Shown one piece after another: positions 1-8,530 of a DNA stretch of 64,000 bases. The position numbers and the translations under genes are program-made. The notes beneath the pieces are model-generated. The model ran no database searches, was not told the DNA's origin, and saw only the letters and a program-made list of their open reading frames with translations. Positions within the stretch are counted from its first letter, which is position 1. Each line of letters starts with the position of its first letter. Source of the stretch: Macrococcus carouselicus (GTDB lineage Bacteria > Bacillota > Bacilli > Staphylococcales > Staphylococcaceae); NCBI RefSeq assembly GCF_004359515.1, contig NZ_SCWD01000003.1, forward strand, positions 1 through 64,000. Reading direction: 5' to 3'.

Positions 1-74
1 GTCTTATATCCTCCCGGACCATTGATATATTCATTTACTACTTTCATCTTGAATTCCAGATCATATTTAGCCAA
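1..74 (-). CDS. IS3-family transposase OrfA, N-terminal fragment (runs off window)
   Basis: The minus-strand frame from a TTG codon at 74 reads MAKYDLEFKMKVVNEYINGP when TTG initiates. This matches the typical start of IS3/IS150 OrfA, the helix-turn-helix subunit that is joined to OrfB by programmed frameshifting. An ATG at 47 is a shorter alternative start. No good ribosome binding site precedes either codon, which is common for IS3 orfA genes. Only about 24 codons are visible, so intactness cannot be judged. Confidence 0.65.
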   Translation of the reverse strand, partial: MAKYDLEFKMKVVNEYINGPGGYK

Positions 75-121
75 ATAAAAGCACCCCAAACGTTAGATTT
101 TAGGTCTAACTTTTGGGGTGC
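75..121 (-). terminator. Hairpin at IS end, likely terminator of the ATP-grasp operon
   Basis: A stem of about 18 bp (GCACCCCAAA...TTTGGGGTGC) is followed on the minus strand by TTTTATTT. It lies 30 bases after the stop of the ATP-grasp gene. The hairpin belongs to the IS terminus, so any terminator role would be borrowed from the IS. Confidence 0.5.
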
Positions 122-150
122 AGTACACGCTGCCTCTCTTTTAATTTCGA

Positions 151-1329
151 TTAATCTTGATTAAATTGTGCGAATGCCTGGTCATGTGCTTCAACATCTT
201 CTTTTTCACCATGCCAGATGCCTACAAATCTTGACGGAATCCCTTCTTCTGTAAAGTAGTCTCCGTCATAATAAGCAAGTGGAAACAGCCGACCGGCCCG
301 GACTTCTTCCATCAGGCGATTATAGAAAGCGTCATTGCTCACCTTAGCGAAAGTACCGAAGAATTTCTCATAATCGCCTGCCAGCAGTTCATCCATAATC
401 AGCATGGACGTTGAACCATTCTGTCTGAAGTTAAGATCTATCGCATAAACTTCTCCTTGATCGTCGACCAGCAGATCGAATCCAGCAATACCGCGGTATC
501 CTGCTGCTACACCATTCTCCATAATCTCCCGGCCAGCTGCAATGACCTGCTCAGGTACATGATGAGCTGTGATGTTGCCGTGATACTTACCATATTCATT
601 GGTGTTCTGAATAGAAGCACCGATGTACTGCAGGCCAGTTGCCTCACTATAGGCATACTGTACACAGTAATTCTGCTCAGTTCTGATGTAATCCTCGATG
701 ACAAAATCTGCATCTGTCTCCGCTTCCTGTATACGGCTGAGCGCTTTATCCCGGTCCTGACTATTATAACAGATCATGACGCCGTATCCGCCAGCAGTAG
801 GATGATCATCACCTGGTTTGATGACGTATGGATAGTCCCATTTCTGCAGCTCCTCTGATAGTTGACGCACTGGCACAACTTTGCGCTTCGGCAGAAACTT
901 GCCTTTTGTCCATTTAGCAAGTTTCATTTTATTATTGAGTGCTACAAATAATTCTTTGTCAATATAATAGGTCGAGGGCTCAACAAACTCTTCACCATGT
1001 GTATACTGGAAGAAAATCTTTTCACCCGCTGCCTCTGCTTCCCGAAGGCGTTCCGCATAGCTCTCTGCATCTTTGAAAGTACGATAAGAAGACGGAAATT
1101 CCATTCCTGCCGCCTGCATCAGCGCTCTGGATTTCTCGCCAACAGTTGCCTCGTGGATGATGACCGGCATATCAGCAATGAGCAGTTCTCTTGCTGTCAG
1201 CATATTGGCCTGATGCTCTTCTGTTGTCAGCCATGGATTTTTTTCGAATGATGGACGTGACGTAAATATAACATGATCGCCGTACAGCTGATGCATAGTC
1301 AGTGGGCGTCTAGATAAGAAATTATTCAT
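151..1329 (-). CDS. ATP-grasp carboxylate-amine ligase, SAM-riboswitch operon
   Basis: A 392-residue protein with an ATP-grasp fold. Nucleotide-binding segments are YVIKPGDDHPTAGGYG (about 169-184) and FVIEDY, and the metal/substrate strand is YAIDLNFRQNGS near 305. ATP-grasp ligases join a carboxylate to an amine through an acyl-phosphate. The substrate cannot be read from sequence. The gene starts 3 bases after the stop of the M20 amidohydrolase gene, so the two are co-transcribed and translationally close. Their leader carries a SAM-I riboswitch, which points to sulfur amino acid or SAM-linked metabolism. A plausible but unproven idea is that the ligase makes an amide and the M20 enzyme cleaves one, or that both act on N-acylated methionine-like compounds. 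It is not one of the purine ATP-grasp enzymes. Confidence 0.8.
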   Translation of the reverse strand: MNNFLSRRPLTMHQLYGDHVIFTSRPSFEKNPWLTTEEHQANMLTARELLIADMPVIIHEATVGEKSRALMQAAGMEFPSSYRTFKDAESYAERLREAEAAGEKIFFQYTHGEEFVEPSTYYIDKELFVALNNKMKLAKWTKGKFLPKRKVVPVRQLSEELQKWDYPYVIKPGDDHPTAGGYGVMICYNSQDRDKALSRIQEAETDADFVIEDYIRTEQNYCVQYAYSEATGLQYIGASIQNTNEYGKYHGNITAHHVPEQVIAAGREIMENGVAAGYRGIAGFDLLVDDQGEVYAIDLNFRQNGSTSMLIMDELLAGDYEKFFGTFAKVSNDAFYNRLMEEVRAGRLFPLAYYDGDYFTEEGIPSRFVGIWHGEKEDVEAHDQAFAQFNQD

Positions 1330-1332
1330 TTG

Positions 1333-2511
1333 TTACTCCTTCAAATGTATATGTAATTGCTGAATGCTGTTTAACTGGTCCGGCTGAGTAATCAGCTCAA
1401 CTGCCATTGTTGCCATTATGCGTGCACCCTGAATCAAAGCTCGGTCGCCGCCCGGACTGGCCGCTGCTTCTCTGAATTCAGGCGTATGTCCTACAAGCGT
1501 GGATGGCCCCATCTTCAGATGAGGATGGATAGTCGGAATAACATGACTGACATTGCCAGTATCCGTGGAACCGAAGCCAAAATCGTCATGTTCGATCGGC
1601 TCATTATGCTTCTTCGCGTGTCGTTCAAATAAATCATCAAGTCGGTCATTCAGAATAAACTCATCTACCCCGTTCTGGATATGCGTCAGTTTAGCTGTTC
1701 CACCGGCCATCTGTGCAGCACCGTGCGCAATTTCCTCTACTCTGGTTGTCAGCTGATTCAGTGAAGAACGGCTGAGCGACCGCGTATAAAGACGGGCTTT
1801 CGTATAGTCAGGAATGATATTGGCACTTGCTCCACCATCCAGGATGACGCCATGAACTTTATCTTTCGGTTTGATGTGCTGTCTGAGCTGAGCGATACCA
1901 TTGAAGAAGCTGATCATCATATCCAGTGCATTGATACCGTTATAGGCACTTTCAGAAGCATGTGCACTCTTGCCGAAGAACTCAACTTCAAAGACATCTA
2001 CTGCCAGTGTCGGCACTGTGCGGTAGGATTCATGTCCGGGGTGAATCATCAGTGCGATATCGCTGTCATCAAATAGGCCTGCCTTAACATAACTCGCTTT
2101 AGCACTGCCGTTGACACCGCCTTCTTCCGCCGGCGAACCGAATACTTTAATGGTGCCCCCAATATCATCCAGCACAGTCTTCAGACTCAGTGCAGCTAGA
2201 ATGCTGCTGGTGCCGATGATATTATGCCCACAGGCATGACCAAGACCTGGCAGTGCGTCATATTCTGCAAGAAAGGCGATGACCGGACCTTCCTTCTTGC
2301 TTTGATAAGTTGCTATAAAACCTGTTGCATGTCCTGCAATGTCACGTTCAACATGAAAGTCGTTCTTCTCAAGCAGTGATGATAGTTCTGCTGAAGCAAA
2401 GAATTCCTCATTGCCGAGTTCTGGTCTTGCATGTATCGCATGACTCAGTGCAATTATACCTTGTTCATGTGTATTAATATATGCTAAAACTCTATTTTCA
2501 ATATGATCCAT
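1333..2511 (-). CDS. M20-family metallo-amidohydrolase, SAM-riboswitch controlled
   Basis: About 392 residues, typical length for M20D amidohydrolases (N-acyl-amino acid or aminobenzoyl-glutamate hydrolase type). Visible motifs are HARPELGNEEF near 28, LAEYDALPGLGHACGHN near 86-102 with metal-binding His/Asp, SPAEEGG near 128 with the general-base Glu, and a late HTPEF. A TTG immediately upstream extends the frame, but ATG at 2511 sits 8 bases after AAGGAG and is preferred. It is the first gene behind the SAM-I riboswitch and its own promoter, so expression should fall when SAM is plentiful. Similar enzymes deacylate N-acetyl sulfur amino acids in Bacillus. The exact substrate here is unknown. 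Confidence 0.85.
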   Translation of the reverse strand: MDHIENRVLAYINTHEQGIIALSHAIHARPELGNEEFFASAELSSLLEKNDFHVERDIAGHATGFIATYQSKKEGPVIAFLAEYDALPGLGHACGHNIIGTSSILAALSLKTVLDDIGGTIKVFGSPAEEGGVNGSAKASYVKAGLFDDSDIALMIHPGHESYRTVPTLAVDVFEVEFFGKSAHASESAYNGINALDMMISFFNGIAQLRQHIKPKDKVHGVILDGGASANIIPDYTKARLYTRSLSRSSLNQLTTRVEEIAHGAAQMAGGTAKLTHIQNGVDEFILNDRLDDLFERHAKKHNEPIEHDDFGFGSTDTGNVSHVIPTIHPHLKMGPSTLVGHTPEFREAAASPGGDRALIQGARIMATMAVELITQPDQLNSIQQLHIHLKE

Positions 2512-2544
2512 CAAATTTGCTCCTTCACTTCCTTACACTTAACA

Positions 2545-2573
2545 AAAAAGACATTCCAAGATAAGGAATGTCT
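2545..2573 (-). terminator. Riboswitch-controlled intrinsic terminator
   Basis: GACATTCC / GGAATGTC stem (2550-2572) followed on the minus strand by a T-run. The 5' half of the stem overlaps sequence (CTTATCTTGG) that can instead pair with the 3' side of riboswitch helix P1 (AAGATAAG), giving the classic terminator/antiterminator switch of S-box leaders. Confidence 0.9.
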
Positions 2574-2580
2574 GTACAGT

Positions 2581-2675
2581 CTTATCTTCCAGCGCATGCT
2601 GTAGGACTTAGCACCTTGCCAAAACGGTAGGTTGCTGGATGTCATCGGGCCTATCCCTCGATCCTTCTTGATAAG
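2581..2675 (-). promoter_or_regulatory. SAM-I riboswitch (S-box)
   Basis: The minus strand shows the conserved S-box elements in order: CTTATCAAGA at the 5' side of P1, GAGGGATAGGCCC, ATGACATCCAGCAACC, a GGCAAGGTGCTAAGTCC segment, and closing P1 strand GATAAG at 2581-2586. P1 pairs CTTATC with GATAAG. In Firmicutes this class binds S-adenosylmethionine and terminates transcription of methionine, cysteine and SAM genes when SAM is abundant. It controls the M20/ATP-grasp pair. Confidence 0.95.
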
Positions 2676-2695
2676 TATGGAATTATTTAAAACTA

Positions 2696-2724
2696 ACTAT
2701 ATAATTTCCTGACCGTTTCGTCAA
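2696..2724 (-). promoter_or_regulatory. Sigma-A-type promoter of the SAM-riboswitch operon
   Basis: The minus strand has TTGACG (2719-2724), a 17-base spacer and TATAGT (2696-2701). Transcription would start about 12 bases before the riboswitch. The -35 box lies next to the end of the upstream histidine kinase gene. Confidence 0.75.
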
Positions 2725-2728
2725 CAGT

Positions 2729-4381
2729 TTAATCTTTCGGTAATCGAATCAGAAACTTTGTACCTGCAATCGAACTGTTTACCTCGATCTTACCGTCATG
2801 ATTCTCGACAATCTGTTTTGCTACTGCAAGACCCAGTCCAGATCCTTCATGATTGGAGGAAGTATTGGTGCCACGATAATATCGGTCGAATATGTAGGGG
2901 ATTTCGCTTTCAGGAATCCCTTTGCCATTATCAGCTATTTCGATGACGATATATCCGTCTTCCATAAACGCATTGATCCAGACTTCTATATCGTCATTAT
3001 AGATAAATGCATTCGATACGATATTCATGAGAACACGGTTCATCCGCTCTTTATCAAGCTTAATAGACTCGTTCAGCTGATTCACTCCGTGCAGATTAGG
3101 ATGATTGAATGATTCAATAAAGGTCTGCACGTAATCCCCTACATTGATCATCTGCTTATTGAATTCAAAAACATCATTTTTCATCTGATAAGTCATATTA
3201 AGGTCTTTCAGCAATGAATCAATATACATGGCCTTGTCTTCAATGATTTCAGCGAAACGTTTACGGTCCTCGCAACTGATATCAATCGGACTGTTCAACA
3301 GCTTGCTATAACCGTATATTGAACTGAGTGGTGTCTTGAGGTCATGTGTAATACCCGCAATCCATTCCTCGCGTAATGCTGTGATCCTCTTCTGGTAAGT
3401 TTTATCGCTCTCCAGCTTCTCTGTCAGTTCACGGATGGATTCATCAACCGTTGTATACATACGATATTTTCTGCGCATCCGTCCACGTCGATAGATCGCC
3501 TGATTGTCAGGAACTTTATAAATTCCCTGGCGAAGCTGATTCAACCAGTTAACAAAATGAATAAGCGGTCGTGCGAAATTGCGGCTGACAAAGTAGGCAA
3601 GAGCAAGAATGATAAAGAAAATAGTAAGTGAGAAAATGAAATACCACATCAGAAAACTTAAAATATCCTTAACAAAATCCTTATCCATGAATAGGCCGTT
3701 TTCGTCCACAATGATCCGTTTGTCCCTGGCATGCTGATTTTCAGCCACGAAGAGGAAATATTCATCATCGCGCATCGTTTCTCTGAGTACATACTTATTG
3801 AAGTTATCGTTGTTCAGATCCATGAACCAGTATTTTTCAACATCTGCTGTTCTGAAATTACCATATACTTTCTCAAGCTTATCATTCTTCATATCCTGCT
3901 TAAAAAGTGACAGATTATGTTCATCCATATAATGCTGCAGTTCAGTATTCTGCCGGAGGTCAAAGAGCTCTGCCGCTTTGACGAGGGGCTGTCTATCGAT
4001 AAAAATCGCCTGATAGCGCTCACTTAACGTCCACGTTGTGACACCGGGAAGATAATACCAGCTGAGCGTGTGAAGGGTCTCTTCATTATTGAAGACTTTG
4101 ATGATCTGACCCTTGTTATCACGGATCAGCAGCATGCCCTCCTGCTCTTTCAGTGCTTTCTCCAGTTCCGGTGTGATACTCATATTTTCTTCATCACTGA
4201 AGTCAATAAGTGTCTGGATGGTCTCTGTGCTCTGCGCTGACAGATTGCCACTTGTCAGTCTATCTGAATAACGCATCATCGAATAAGCGAACAGCATCAG
4301 GAGGAGCAGATTGATAAGTGCATAGAACAATGAGAAGTAACCGATGAACTTCCATGTGAATTTACGTGCCGTCGTCTTCAA
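2729..4381 (-). CDS. Membrane sensor histidine kinase
   Basis: A 550-residue two-component sensor. A first membrane segment (about 10-36) and a second (about 237-262) enclose an extracytoplasmic domain of about 200 residues. The cytoplasmic part has an H-box GITHDLKTPLSSIYGYSKL with the phospho-accepting His, an N-box NRVLMNIVSNAF, DNGKGIPE, IFDRYYRG and GSGLGLAVAK of the ATPase domain. Its ATG overlaps the stop codon of the response regulator gene, so they form one unit, regulator first. I cannot assign a stimulus. The size and layout recall YvrG-like kinases of Bacillus, but that is only a resemblance. Confidence 0.9.
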   Translation of the reverse strand: MKTTARKFTWKFIGYFSLFYALINLLLLMLFAYSMMRYSDRLTSGNLSAQSTETIQTLIDFSDEENMSITPELEKALKEQEGMLLIRDNKGQIIKVFNNEETLHTLSWYYLPGVTTWTLSERYQAIFIDRQPLVKAAELFDLRQNTELQHYMDEHNLSLFKQDMKNDKLEKVYGNFRTADVEKYWFMDLNNDNFNKYVLRETMRDDEYFLFVAENQHARDKRIIVDENGLFMDKDFVKDILSFLMWYFIFSLTIFFIILALAYFVSRNFARPLIHFVNWLNQLRQGIYKVPDNQAIYRRGRMRRKYRMYTTVDESIRELTEKLESDKTYQKRITALREEWIAGITHDLKTPLSSIYGYSKLLNSPIDISCEDRKRFAEIIEDKAMYIDSLLKDLNMTYQMKNDVFEFNKQMINVGDYVQTFIESFNHPNLHGVNQLNESIKLDKERMNRVLMNIVSNAFIYNDDIEVWINAFMEDGYIVIEIADNGKGIPESEIPYIFDRYYRGTNTSSNHEGSGLGLAVAKQIVENHDGKIEVNSSIAGTKFLIRLPKD

Positions 4382-5040
4382 TTCCGGTCCACTTTCAGGA
4401 TGTAACCGACACTTCTCACAGTCAGAAGTCTGACAGGATCGCTCGGTACTTCTTCTATTTTTTCGCGGAGCTTACGGATATGGACCATCACTGTATTTTC
4501 ATCGATGAACTGGTTATCCCAGACTGCCTCGTAGATCTCTTCTTTCGTCAGTACTTTGTTCTGATTCTCAAACAAGTACTGCATCAGAAGGTACTGTTTG
4601 CCGGACAGATGATGAATCCGGTCGTTGACGGTCAGTTCCGCAGTCCGTTCATTGAAAAAGAAGTCAAGTGGCTGCTTGGACCTTATATAGCGGTCGGTAT
4701 TCGCTTTCACACGTGCTGCCAGAATAAGAGGATTGAACGGCTTCGTGATATAATCATCTGCTCCTGTCGCAAATCCAGCCAATTTATCCTCATCCGTCAC
4801 GTTAGCCGATACGTAGAGAATCGGTGCATCGGATTTTCTTCGAATCTTCTCAGCAATGGTATAGCCATTACCGTCCGGCAGATTGATGTCCAGAATATAG
4901 GCATCATAATCATGAGCCATGTCACAGCCCTGCTGAAAAGTATGGGCTATATCAATCGGTGCATAGCCATCTCTTTCCAGGATGAATTTTATCATTTCCG
5001 CAATCTCCACTTCATCTTCAACAATCAGCACGCTTACCAT
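4378..5040 (-). CDS. OmpR/PhoB-family response regulator
   Basis: About 220 residues. The N-terminal receiver has the acidic pocket VEDE, phospho-acceptor Asp in YILDINLPDG and Lys in YITKPFNP. The C-terminal winged-helix DNA-binding domain ends with the typical VMVHIRKLREKI and VRSVGYIL segments. A TTG directly before the ATG at 5040 could also initiate, but the GAGGTGAT spacing suits the ATG. It precedes and overlaps the cognate histidine kinase gene by 4 bases. Target genes are not evident; the pair stands between a GrpB-family gene and the SAM-riboswitch operon. Confidence 0.9.
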   Translation of the reverse strand: MVSVLIVEDEVEIAEMIKFILERDGYAPIDIAHTFQQGCDMAHDYDAYILDINLPDGNGYTIAEKIRRKSDAPILYVSANVTDEDKLAGFATGADDYITKPFNPLILAARVKANTDRYIRSKQPLDFFFNERTAELTVNDRIHHLSGKQYLLMQYLFENQNKVLTKEEIYEAVWDNQFIDENTVMVHIRKLREKIEEVPSDPVRLLTVRSVGYILKVDRN

Positions 5041-5129
5041 CAAATCACCTCTTTACGTTTTTATAGCACGATAAGTCTGCTCCTACAATAGCTGACCGCT
5101 AAATTTAAGGAAACTTTAAGGTTAGCCGC

Positions 5130-5678
5130 TCAGCTTCTCTGTTTTTTTTCTGTTTTTTCCCCGCTCTTTCTGTCATACCAGTTGATAGCTTTTACTTCCA
5201 CCACCCGAACGAAGATATCTTTACCAGCAATATAAGAATCAATATCGAATGGATAAAGTTTCGCAAGTTCCATCTTCAGCTGGCCATAACGCTCCGCTTC
5301 ACCACTGAAATTCCGGAGATAATCCCGGAAGGCCAGATGACGTCTGATATGATCATTATTTTCCTGATAGACATGAAGATGATGTGTTCTATTCATTCCC
5401 CCTTTTTCAAAATAGCGTCGTCCCTTAATGCCATTCTCACCTTTTGTCTTATAACCTATAGCTTCAAGCTGCCCGTTAAGAATATCTACATGATCAATCT
5501 TCTTAACGACAAGCAGTATATCTATAATGGGTTTTGCTGCAAGGCCAGGGACGGCAGTGGATCCTATATGATGAATTTCGATTAACTCATCTTCAAAAAG
5601 ACCTTTCAGCAGCTGCACCTCTCCTAAATAGAGGTGCTGCCAGATGCTATCATAAGGTATGACATTGACTCGGCGCAT
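5130..5678 (-). CDS. GrpB family (UPF0157) nucleotidyltransferase-like protein
   Basis: A 182-residue protein matching the GrpB/UPF0157 family: VIPYDSIWQHLY near the start, then IHHIGSTAVPGLAAKPIIDIL, the characteristic GSTAVPG.KP.iDi core of a minimal nucleotidyltransferase fold, and a later HHLHVYQ. Members are often fused to or located near CoA kinases or acetyltransferases, and their reaction is not settled. The C-terminus (EKTEKKQRS) is lysine-rich. It lies upstream of the two-component genes on the same strand, separated by about 90 bases, and is divergent from the transsulfuration operon. Confidence 0.85.
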   Translation of the reverse strand: MRRVNVIPYDSIWQHLYLGEVQLLKGLFEDELIEIHHIGSTAVPGLAAKPIIDILLVVKKIDHVDILNGQLEAIGYKTKGENGIKGRRYFEKGGMNRTHHLHVYQENNDHIRRHLAFRDYLRNFSGEAERYGQLKMELAKLYPFDIDSYIAGKDIFVRVVEVKAINWYDRKSGEKTEKKQRS

Positions 5679-5763
5679 AGGACTCCCTCCTCTCGTATCT
5701 TCCGGTTAATGATAAACTTGCACACATTATAATACTTTGTTTGAATATTCACAAAGCATTTTA

Positions 5764-5792
5764 TTGTAATAAAGTGTCATTCGTGTTAATAT
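5764..5792 (+). promoter_or_regulatory. Candidate promoter of the transsulfuration operon
   Basis: TTGTAA (5764-5769), 17 bases, then TAATAT (5787-5792). Both boxes match the consensus at 4 of 6 positions. It precedes the methyltransferase-MccA gene by about 50 bases. Confidence 0.45.
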
Positions 5793-5793
5793 A

Positions 5794-5818
5794 AATTCCG
5801 AGTTAAAAGGTATGTTTA
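5794..5818 (-). promoter_or_regulatory. Possible CymR operator
   Basis: On the minus strand 5794-5818 starts TAAA and ends GGAATT, the outer parts of the CymR box as I recall it (TAAW...ATNGGAATT); three interior consensus positions do not match. It would cover the transcription start of the operon, which suits a repressor of cysteine-synthesis genes such as mccAB. Confidence 0.35.
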
Positions 5819-5840
5819 ATATACTTTAGGAGTGAACGGA

Positions 5841-7364
5841 ATGACACCAGCTTTTATGGATATATTCAAGGAATGGGCAGACCGCTATGATTTTGCGGTA
5901 AATGGGAATGACCTGGAATATAAAGATGTATTTGTGAATTACCCTTTTATGTTGAATGAAGCCGCGAAACGAGCGACAGGAAAAACTATTGAATTTGGTC
6001 CCGGAACAGGTAATCTGACATTGCTGCTCCTGGCACGGAGTATTGAGGTAATTGCTGTAGAGCCTAGTCCGGATATGGCTGCGATCGGTGAAGCCAAAAC
6101 AGGTATTGAGTTTGAACAGGGCGATTTCCTGAATTTTGATGCAGAGACAGCCGATACCATTATTAGTTCCTTCGCTTTTCATCATCTGACAGATGAAGAG
6201 AAAGAACAGGCTCTTAAACAGTATGCCGACATACTGACTGCTGATGGTCAGGTCATTATACTTGATACCATGTTCAATAGTGAGAAAGAAAAAAAAGAAA
6301 TGATTCATGATTACACAGAAGCAGGATCTCACAATCTGGTTGCCGATTTGAACCGGGAATATTATCCTCTGAAAGAAGTCATGTCGAAGATTGCGAAACG
6401 TCAAGGTTTTACTTATGAATCTGTTCAGCTCAACAAATTTGCTCATCTGCAGATTCTGAAAAAGAAAAAGTTCAAGCAGCCGACAGATTTAATCGGCCAT
6501 ACGCCGCTTGTTGAACTGACACACTTCGATTTGCCGGCAGATGTCCGGTTATTCGCCAAACTAGAAATGTACAATCTAGGTGGCTCTGTGAAAGACAGAT
6601 TGGGTATCAATCTGATTGAATCTGCTATAAAGCGTGGTGAAATCAGAAACGAAGTAGTAGAAGCGACGGCCGGTAACACTGGCATCGGACTTGCCCTCGC
6701 CTGCCAGCAGCACAACCTGGCCTTAAAAGTCTTCCTCCCTGAGAAGTTCAGCATCGAAAAACAGGCGATCATGCAGGCACTGGGTGCTGCAATCGTCCAT
6801 ACTGATGCTTCGCTTGGTATGGTGGAGGCAAGACGGCAGGCGAAAGCTTACGCCGATGAGACAGGTGCTTACTATGCCAACCAGTTTGAAACAGAAGACA
6901 ACCCAGCCAGCTATGAGGGGCTCTATCAGGAACTGAAAGAAGAACTCGGTACTATCGATATGATGGTAGCTGGTGCAGGAAGTGCCGGTACCTTTACAGG
7001 CCTTGCTGAACGGATGAAACCTGATGGTGCCCGTGCAGTGATTGTTGAACCGGAAGGCTCCATCCTGAACGGCGGACCAAGTGGCTCCCATCGTACAGAA
7101 GGTATCGGTGTTGAAGTATGGCCTACCTTTCTGAAACGTGATTTAATTGATGCTGTCGAAACCATTTCTGATGACGATGCATTCAGAATGGTACAGGAAC
7201 TTGCACAGAAGGAAGGTCTCCTTGTCGGCAGTTCATCAGGCGCCGCTATGGTCGCCGCATTAAAGCAGGCTGAAAACGTGCAGGGCAATATCGTCGTTAT
7301 TTTCCCTGATGCAAGTGATCGTTATATCTCACAGAAAATCTTTAAATCTAAAGGAGAATTATGA
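5841..7364 (+). CDS. Fused YrrT-like SAM methyltransferase and cystathionine beta-synthase (MccA)
   Basis: One open frame of 507 residues carries two enzymes. Residues about 1-208 are a class I methyltransferase like Bacillus YrrT, with SAM-binding EFGPGTGNLT near 52 and SFAFHHLTDEE near 110. Residues about 213-507 are a PLP-dependent cystathionine beta-synthase/O-acetylserine enzyme like MccA: IGHTPLVEL, the PLP lysine in NLGGSVKDR (about K251), ATAGNTGIGLA and GSSSGAAM. In Bacillus these are separate genes of the yrrT-mtnN-mccA-mccB operon. The linker is short and lysine-rich (ILKKKKFKQ). An upstream in-frame GTG at 5832 overlaps the AGGAG site, so ATG at 5841 is chosen. The gene is followed by mccB and luxS, which complete a route from SAH/homocysteine to cysteine. 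The methyl acceptor is unknown. Confidence 0.9.
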   Translation: MTPAFMDIFKEWADRYDFAVNGNDLEYKDVFVNYPFMLNEAAKRATGKTIEFGPGTGNLTLLLLARSIEVIAVEPSPDMAAIGEAKTGIEFEQGDFLNFDAETADTIISSFAFHHLTDEEKEQALKQYADILTADGQVIILDTMFNSEKEKKEMIHDYTEAGSHNLVADLNREYYPLKEVMSKIAKRQGFTYESVQLNKFAHLQILKKKKFKQPTDLIGHTPLVELTHFDLPADVRLFAKLEMYNLGGSVKDRLGINLIESAIKRGEIRNEVVEATAGNTGIGLALACQQHNLALKVFLPEKFSIEKQAIMQALGAAIVHTDASLGMVEARRQAKAYADETGAYYANQFETEDNPASYEGLYQELKEELGTIDMMVAGAGSAGTFTGLAERMKPDGARAVIVEPEGSILNGGPSGSHRTEGIGVEVWPTFLKRDLIDAVETISDDDAFRMVQELAQKEGLLVGSSSGAAMVAALKQAENVQGNIVVIFPDASDRYISQKIFKSKGEL

Positions 7365-8518
7365 TGCATAAAAAAACAATGATGATTCACGGCGGAAAAA
7401 CAGTCGATGAATTTACAGGTTCAGTCAATGCCCCGATCTACCAGACAAGCACTTATAAACAGGATGGCATCGGAAACCTGCGCCAAGGTTATGAGTATTC
7501 CCGGACAAAGAACCCGACACGTTCAGCACTCGAAACATTGATTGCTGATATCGAACATGGGACGCACGGATTTGCGTTCGGTTCAGGTATGGCTGCTGTG
7601 TCATCAGTCATTATGCTGCTGAATGCAGGTGATCATATTGTGGTCGGTTCAGATGTCTACGGTGGTACTTACCGTGTCTTCACTAAAGTCTTTGACCGTA
7701 TCGGTATCGAATCCTCTTTTGTAGATACGACGGACGAAGAGGCAGTTAAAGCAGCCATCACCGACAAAACGAAGATGCTCTATATTGAAACCCCGACTAA
7801 TCCGCTTCTCAACGTGACTGATATTAAGCAAATGGCTGCCATCGCCAAAGAACATCATCTGCTCGCAGTGGTTGATAACACATTTATGACCCCTTATTAC
7901 CAGAATCCACTAGATTTAGGCGCAGATATCGTCCTTCATTCAGCCACTAAATACATCGGTGGCCATAGTGATGTTGTCGCCGGCCTACTCGTCACGAAAG
8001 ATGAAGAGATCGCTGAAAATCTGGGTTTTATCCAGAACTCAGTCGGCGGTATTTTAGGGCCGCAGGACAGTTTCCTGCTCGTGCGCGGCATTAAAACACT
8101 TGCGCTCCGTATGGAACAGACCGAAAAAACAACGATGCAGATTGTTGATTACTTAGTAAACAATGAAGCCGTCACGAAAGTCTTCCATCCAAGCCTGCTG
8201 GAAGGCAAACCGCTCGAAGCACAGAAACGTCAGGCAAGCGGCTTCGGGGGCATGATTTCATTCGACGTCGGTTCTAAAGAACGTGCGGAGGGACTGGTGA
8301 AATCTCTTCAATATTTCACGCTTGCTGAATCACTCGGTGCGGTGGAAAGTCTGATCTCTGTTCCGAGTCAGATGACCCATGCCTCTATTCCACGCGAACG
8401 TCGTCTGGAACTCGGTATCACTGATGGATTAGTCCGTATCTCTGTGGGTATTGAAGATAGTGAGGATTTACTTGAAGACCTGAAAAATGGCTTCAACGCA
8501 ATCAAAACCATTAACTAA
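7361..8518 (+). CDS. mccB: Cystathionine gamma-lyase / homocysteine gamma-lyase
   Basis: A 385-residue Cys/Met-metabolism PLP enzyme. Motifs: YEYSRTKNPTRSALE, YIETPTNPLL, VVDNTFMTPY, and the PLP lysine in LHSATKYIGGHSD. It splits cystathionine made by the upstream enzyme into cysteine, ammonia and 2-oxobutyrate. ATG at 7361 overlaps the stop of the fused gene; a second ATG at 7364 lies 7 bases behind AAGGAG and may be the real start. It is co-transcribed with the methyltransferase-MccA fusion and luxS. Confidence 0.9.
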   Translation: MMHKKTMMIHGGKTVDEFTGSVNAPIYQTSTYKQDGIGNLRQGYEYSRTKNPTRSALETLIADIEHGTHGFAFGSGMAAVSSVIMLLNAGDHIVVGSDVYGGTYRVFTKVFDRIGIESSFVDTTDEEAVKAAITDKTKMLYIETPTNPLLNVTDIKQMAAIAKEHHLLAVVDNTFMTPYYQNPLDLGADIVLHSATKYIGGHSDVVAGLLVTKDEEIAENLGFIQNSVGGILGPQDSFLLVRGIKTLALRMEQTEKTTMQIVDYLVNNEAVTKVFHPSLLEGKPLEAQKRQASGFGGMISFDVGSKERAEGLVKSLQYFTLAESLGAVESLISVPSQMTHASIPRERRLELGITDGLVRISVGIEDSEDLLEDLKNGFNAIKTIN

Positions 8519-8530
8519 GGAGAGAGAACT

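Larger units (their letters stand above)
1..122 (-). mobile_element. Terminal end of an IS3-family (IS150-like) insertion sequence, cut by window edge
   Basis: Read on the minus strand the element begins at 122 with TGCACCCCAAAAGTTAGA, which resembles the terminal inverted repeats of IS150-group elements as I remember them. A second, inverted copy of the same words follows at once, so 81-121 folds into a long hairpin. The start of an OrfA-like reading frame follows. The rest of the element lies outside the window, so neither the other terminus nor a target duplication can be checked. Confidence 0.7.

Noticed and set aside
457..858. Plus-strand open frame of 133 codons opposite the ATP-grasp gene
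   Set aside because: It mirrors the coding frame of a clearly real gene, has no ribosome binding site and shows no family pattern.
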